The notes under the pieces: generated by a model
Told to the model about the DNA's origin: nothing
The model's database searches: none
Seen by the model: only the letters and a program-made list of their open reading frames with translations
Assembly (NCBI RefSeq): GCF_000745775.1
Contig: NZ_JQJY01000002.1
Span: forward strand, 744,001-808,000
DNA from: Flavobacterium sp. ASV13
GTDB taxonomy: Bacteria; Bacteroidota; Bacteroidia; Flavobacteriales; Flavobacteriaceae
Reading direction: 5' to 3'
Length of the DNA stretch: 64,000 nt
Shown: positions 61,400-64,000 of the stretch, one piece after another
Position numbering within the stretch: position 1 is the stretch's first letter
Layout: each line of letters opens with the position of its first letter
Made by a program: the position numbers and the translations under genes

Positions 61400-62257
61400 A
61401 TGAACATAATTGAATTATTTGAAAATGCTGGAATTTATAAAGCAAACATACAATCTTTCAGCGCTGAAGATATTGAAAAAGCAAGAAGACAGTTTGAAAT
61501 TGAGCGATCTGGAAATACAAATGTACAGCCTGATTTAGGTAGCAATTTGGTTTTAGCAATTGAGAATTATGCCAATCAGCTGTTGTTTATTAGCAATAAC
61601 CGAATATTATATAACTTCTTTTCTAAAAAGAATTATTCGCGAAACCGATTCATTACAGATCACCCGATTTCCTCTAGTAAAGAGGATGTTAGAGTTTTTA
61701 TCGATAAATTTTTGTCTAAAGATCTAGATGCAATTTTAGAATATTATATATCAAATAACAGATTTGATAATATTGATGATTTATTTGAAGTTAAGGAATA
61801 TTTGCCTGAAAGTTCGCTTGATAAATTAAGCAATAAGGTGTCGGAAAAATTAGATTATGCTATTCAAACGGTTAATGGAAATTTACAGCCAGCTGCTATA
61901 AGTGAGACAGTTGAGTTTTTAAAATACCGAAGTTTTTATATTTTGGTTTCTCATTTTAGATCTGCTGAAAAAGACGAAAAAATCAGAGCAGTTTATAACA
62001 AAGTGTACAATTTGCACAGTAATTCAGTTGTTAGACATGAATTGTTAAACCCAATGATTTCTTCTTTAATAAACTATAATGCGGTTGATTCTGATCTGAA
62101 TAATTTATTCAGAAAAAACAAAAATCAACTTGATGCTGCACAGGAAAGAGTAGACAATGCCAGCAGTTCATCAGGCTTTTCAGGTTGGTCAATAGTCGTG
62201 ATTATAATTGTAATTATTAGAGTAATTCTGCTAATAGCTAGGCTTGGAAGAGCTTAA
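61400..62257 (+). CDS. Tail-anchored helical protein of unknown function
   Basis: This is a roughly 285-residue, mostly helical protein with a single C-terminal membrane segment (GWSIVVIIIVIIRVILLIARLG). That suggests it is tail-anchored with the bulk in the cytoplasm. No signature is recognised. ATG 61400 is set by the promoter upstream. Confidence 0.65.
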   Translation: MNIIELFENAGIYKANIQSFSAEDIEKARRQFEIERSGNTNVQPDLGSNLVLAIENYANQLLFISNNRILYNFFSKKNYSRNRFITDHPISSSKEDVRVFIDKFLSKDLDAILEYYISNNRFDNIDDLFEVKEYLPESSLDKLSNKVSEKLDYAIQTVNGNLQPAAISETVEFLKYRSFYILVSHFRSAEKDEKIRAVYNKVYNLHSNSVVRHELLNPMISSLINYNAVDSDLNNLFRKNKNQLDAAQERVDNASSSSGFSGWSIVVIIIVIIRVILLIARLGRA

Positions 62258-62279
62258 TAAACAGAATATTAAATAAGAA

Positions 62280-62318
62280 AAAAAGCCTAATAGATTTAGT
62301 TTCTATTAGGCTTTTTAA
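62280..62318. terminator. Bidirectional terminator before trpS
   Basis: AAAAAGCCTAATAGA pairs with TCTATTAGGCTTTTT over a 7-nt loop. It lies between the convergent 62257 and trpS ends. Confidence 0.85.
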
Positions 62319-62326
62319 TTTTGGCT

Positions 62327-63301
62327 TTATTTTTCAAATCCCAAAACGTTGCGAACTTTTTCTAAAACGCCATCTGCAACTACCGAAGCTTTTGCAGCGC
62401 CTTTTTTAAGAAGTGCATCAACCTCTTCAAGATTGTTGATATAATAATTATATTTTTCTCTTTCCGTTTTAAATTTTTCAGTAATCAATTCAAAAAGAGC
62501 TTGTTTTGCGTGTCCGTAACCATAATTTCCGCCTAAATAATTGGCTCTCATTTCAGCAATCTGAGTTTCATTTGCTAACAAAGAATAAATTGCGAAAGCG
62601 TTGCAGGTATCAGGATTTTTTGGTGCTTCAAGAGGTGTGCTATCAGTTTCGATGCTCATTACTTGTTTGCGAAGCGTTTTATCGTCAAGGAAAATGTTGA
62701 TGATATTATTAGCAGATTTACTCATTTTTCCGCCGTTTGTTCCTGGAATCAACATGCTGTCTTCTTGAATTTTAGCTTCCGGAATTACAAAAGTTTCACC
62801 CATTTGATGATTAAATCGCGATGCAACATCACGCGTAATTTCTAAATGCTGAAGTTGATCTTTTCCAACTGGAACGAATTCAGCATCATATAACAAAATA
62901 TCTGCCGCCATCAACATCGGATAAGTAAATAATCCGGCATTTACATCATCCAAACGATCTGATTTATCTTTGAAAGAATGTGCTAAAGTCAATCTTTGAA
63001 ACGGAAAAAAACAGCTTAAATACCAAGTCAACTCAGCAGTTTGAGTAACATCTGATTGTCTGTAAAAAGTAACTTTATCAGGATTAAGCCCACATGCAAG
63101 CCAAGCTGCCGCTGTGCTATATGTATTTTCTCTTAATGTTTTGCCGTCTTTAATTTGTGTAATCGAATGTAAATCAGCGATAAACAAATAAGATTCATTT
63201 GCAGGATTATTCGATAATTCAATTGCCGGAATAATTGCTCCCAGTAAGTTTCCTAAATGCGGCGTTCCTGTACTCTGAACACCAGTAAGTATTTTTGCCA
63301 T
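62327..63301 (-). CDS. trpS: Tryptophanyl-tRNA synthetase
   Basis: This is a 324-residue class I enzyme with VQSTGTPHLGNLLGAI (HIGH-like) and KMSKSANNIINIF (KMSKS near residue 194). It charges tRNA-Trp. Length and domain order are complete. Confidence 0.96.
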   Translation of the reverse strand: MAKILTGVQSTGTPHLGNLLGAIIPAIELSNNPANESYLFIADLHSITQIKDGKTLRENTYSTAAAWLACGLNPDKVTFYRQSDVTQTAELTWYLSCFFPFQRLTLAHSFKDKSDRLDDVNAGLFTYPMLMAADILLYDAEFVPVGKDQLQHLEITRDVASRFNHQMGETFVIPEAKIQEDSMLIPGTNGGKMSKSANNIINIFLDDKTLRKQVMSIETDSTPLEAPKNPDTCNAFAIYSLLANETQIAEMRANYLGGNYGYGHAKQALFELITEKFKTEREKYNYYINNLEEVDALLKKGAAKASVVADGVLEKVRNVLGFEK

Positions 63302-63316
63302 TATTTTTGTTTCTTA

Positions 63317-63385
63317 ACCGCAAAGATTGCAAGTTTATTTTTTTAAACCGCAAAGTTCGCAAAGTTTTTCGCAAAGATGGCAAAG
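63317..63385. repeat. CGCAAAG-type short repeats upstream of trpS
   Basis: CCGCAAAGATTGCAAG, CCGCAAAGTTCGCAAAG and CGCAAAGATGGCAAAG follow in series. Simple repeats of this kind are scattered in flavobacterial genomes. Confidence 0.6.
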
Positions 63386-63485
63386 TTTATCAAAGGTTTA
63401 GCTGTTTTTTAAATTTATGAAGTGGAAAAAACGAAATATTCAAAATTTCTAAAGATCTGGAAAACCAAATTCATTTCTGTTTTCT

Positions 63486-63493
63486 TACTTTTG
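63486..63493 (+). promoter_or_regulatory. -7 promoter element for plsC
   Basis: TACTTTTG lies only 5 bp before the ATG at 63499, so transcription would begin at or near the start codon. Confidence 0.35.
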
Positions 63494-63498
63494 AAGTT

Positions 63499-64000
63499 AT
63501 GAAAATATTAAAAATTACTTTTTGGATTCTTTGGCGCATTTGGTTTTATGTTTTAATGGCCATTCCGATATTGATTATGTTGCCGTTTTTACTGATTTCT
63601 ATCATATCAGAACGTGGTTACCCCTATTTCTTTAAAATGGCCCGCATTTGGGCTAAATTTATCCTTTTCGGGATGGGTTTTTATTACAAAGTAAAGCGTG
63701 AGCAAAAGCTTATTAAAAATACAAGCTATATGATTGTCGCAAATCATACTTCTATGACAGATATTATGCTGATGTTGGCGATTATTAAAAACCCTTTTGT
63801 TTTTGTTGGAAAGAAAGAGTTGGTGAAGATTCCATTGTTTGGATTTTTCTATAAAAGAACTTGTATTTTGGTTGATAGAAATTCTTCAAAAAGTAAAAAT
63901 GAGGTTTTCAAAAGAGCTCAAAACAGGCTTAATCAAGGACTTAGTATTTGTATTTTCCCCGAAGGCGGTGTTCCAGATGATGAAAGTATTTTGCTGGATG
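63499..64000 (+). CDS. Lysophospholipid acyltransferase (PlsC-like), partial
   Basis: The gene runs off the right edge. The first 167 residues have an N-terminal membrane segment (IWFYVLMAIPILIMLPFLLISII), the NHTSMTD block (HX4D active-site motif) near residue 83 and FPEGG near 155. These belong to 1-acyl-sn-glycerol-3-phosphate acyltransferases, which make phosphatidic acid at the inner membrane. It lies divergent from trpS. Confidence 0.85.
   Translation, partial: MKILKITFWILWRIWFYVLMAIPILIMLPFLLISIISERGYPYFFKMARIWAKFILFGMGFYYKVKREQKLIKNTSYMIVANHTSMTDIMLMLAIIKNPFVFVGKKELVKIPLFGFFYKRTCILVDRNSSKSKNEVFKRAQNRLNQGLSICIFPEGGVPDDESILLD

Overview
The window looks like chromosomal DNA of a Flavobacterium-type member of the Bacteroidota. 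The evidence is the low GC content, a SprE/PorW-like gliding and type IX secretion lipoprotein at the left edge, many families typical of flavobacteria (DUF4254, DUF6341, DUF6427, DUF5687, DUF4175, HU/SPOR proteins), a GlnRS with a long C-terminal extension, and Bacteroidota promoters (-33 TTG, -7 TAnnTTTG). Most of the window is ordinary core genome. No plasmid, prophage or large integrated island was seen.

Layout. 0-9.8 kb: partial sprE, an ABC ATPase with its DUF5687 permease, a PaaE-like reductase, a GT9/DUF4254 pair, upp with small membrane proteins, and purD. 9.9-20.7 kb: a surface polysaccharide locus (CapK-like ligase, glycosyltransferases, UDP-glucuronate decarboxylase, O-antigen ligase/polymerase candidates, Wzx flippase, Wzz-like protein). 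An ORF6N gene with a family of perfect palindromes sits inside it. 20.7-28.7 kb: DUF6909-like protein, a RAYT transposase with REP palindromes, GH3, TatA, Tex, RpiB. 28.7-29.5 kb: a gene-free AT-rich gap with DnaA-box-like 9-mers. 29.5-45.8 kb: RNase R, tRNA-Cys with tandem copies of its 3' end, FolB, GlnRS, envelope-stress-type small proteins, SPFH protein, GltX, DUF4175, YbeY. 45.7-48.2 kb: a dense array of parS-like 16-mers around mnmG. 48.3-64 kb: methyltransferase, Skp-like lipoprotein, Pif1-type helicase, a TPR histidine kinase/LuxR regulator operon next to secreted proteins of unknown function, DprA, TrpS and partial PlsC.

Most notable inference. Gene direction flips at about 29 kb: 20 of 29 genes to the left are on the minus strand and 22 of 29 to the right are on the plus strand. 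The flip coincides with the AT-rich DnaA-box-like gap. About 16 kb away are eight parS-like palindromes at 40-68 bp steps, two of them perfect TGTTTCACGTGAAACA, followed by two more after mnmG. Together these suggest that the window spans the chromosome replication origin and its ParB-loading centre.

Other unexplained structure: palindromes sharing a GTCRCA..TGYGAC core in and after the ORF6N gene; a RAYT gene carrying its own REP palindrome in frame; a 90-bp tandem array of the tRNA-Cys 3' end; a duplicated 165-bp noncoding element before the Skp-like gene; and a matched pair of CCTA-TTTG-TAGG hairpins flanking the histidine kinase operon.
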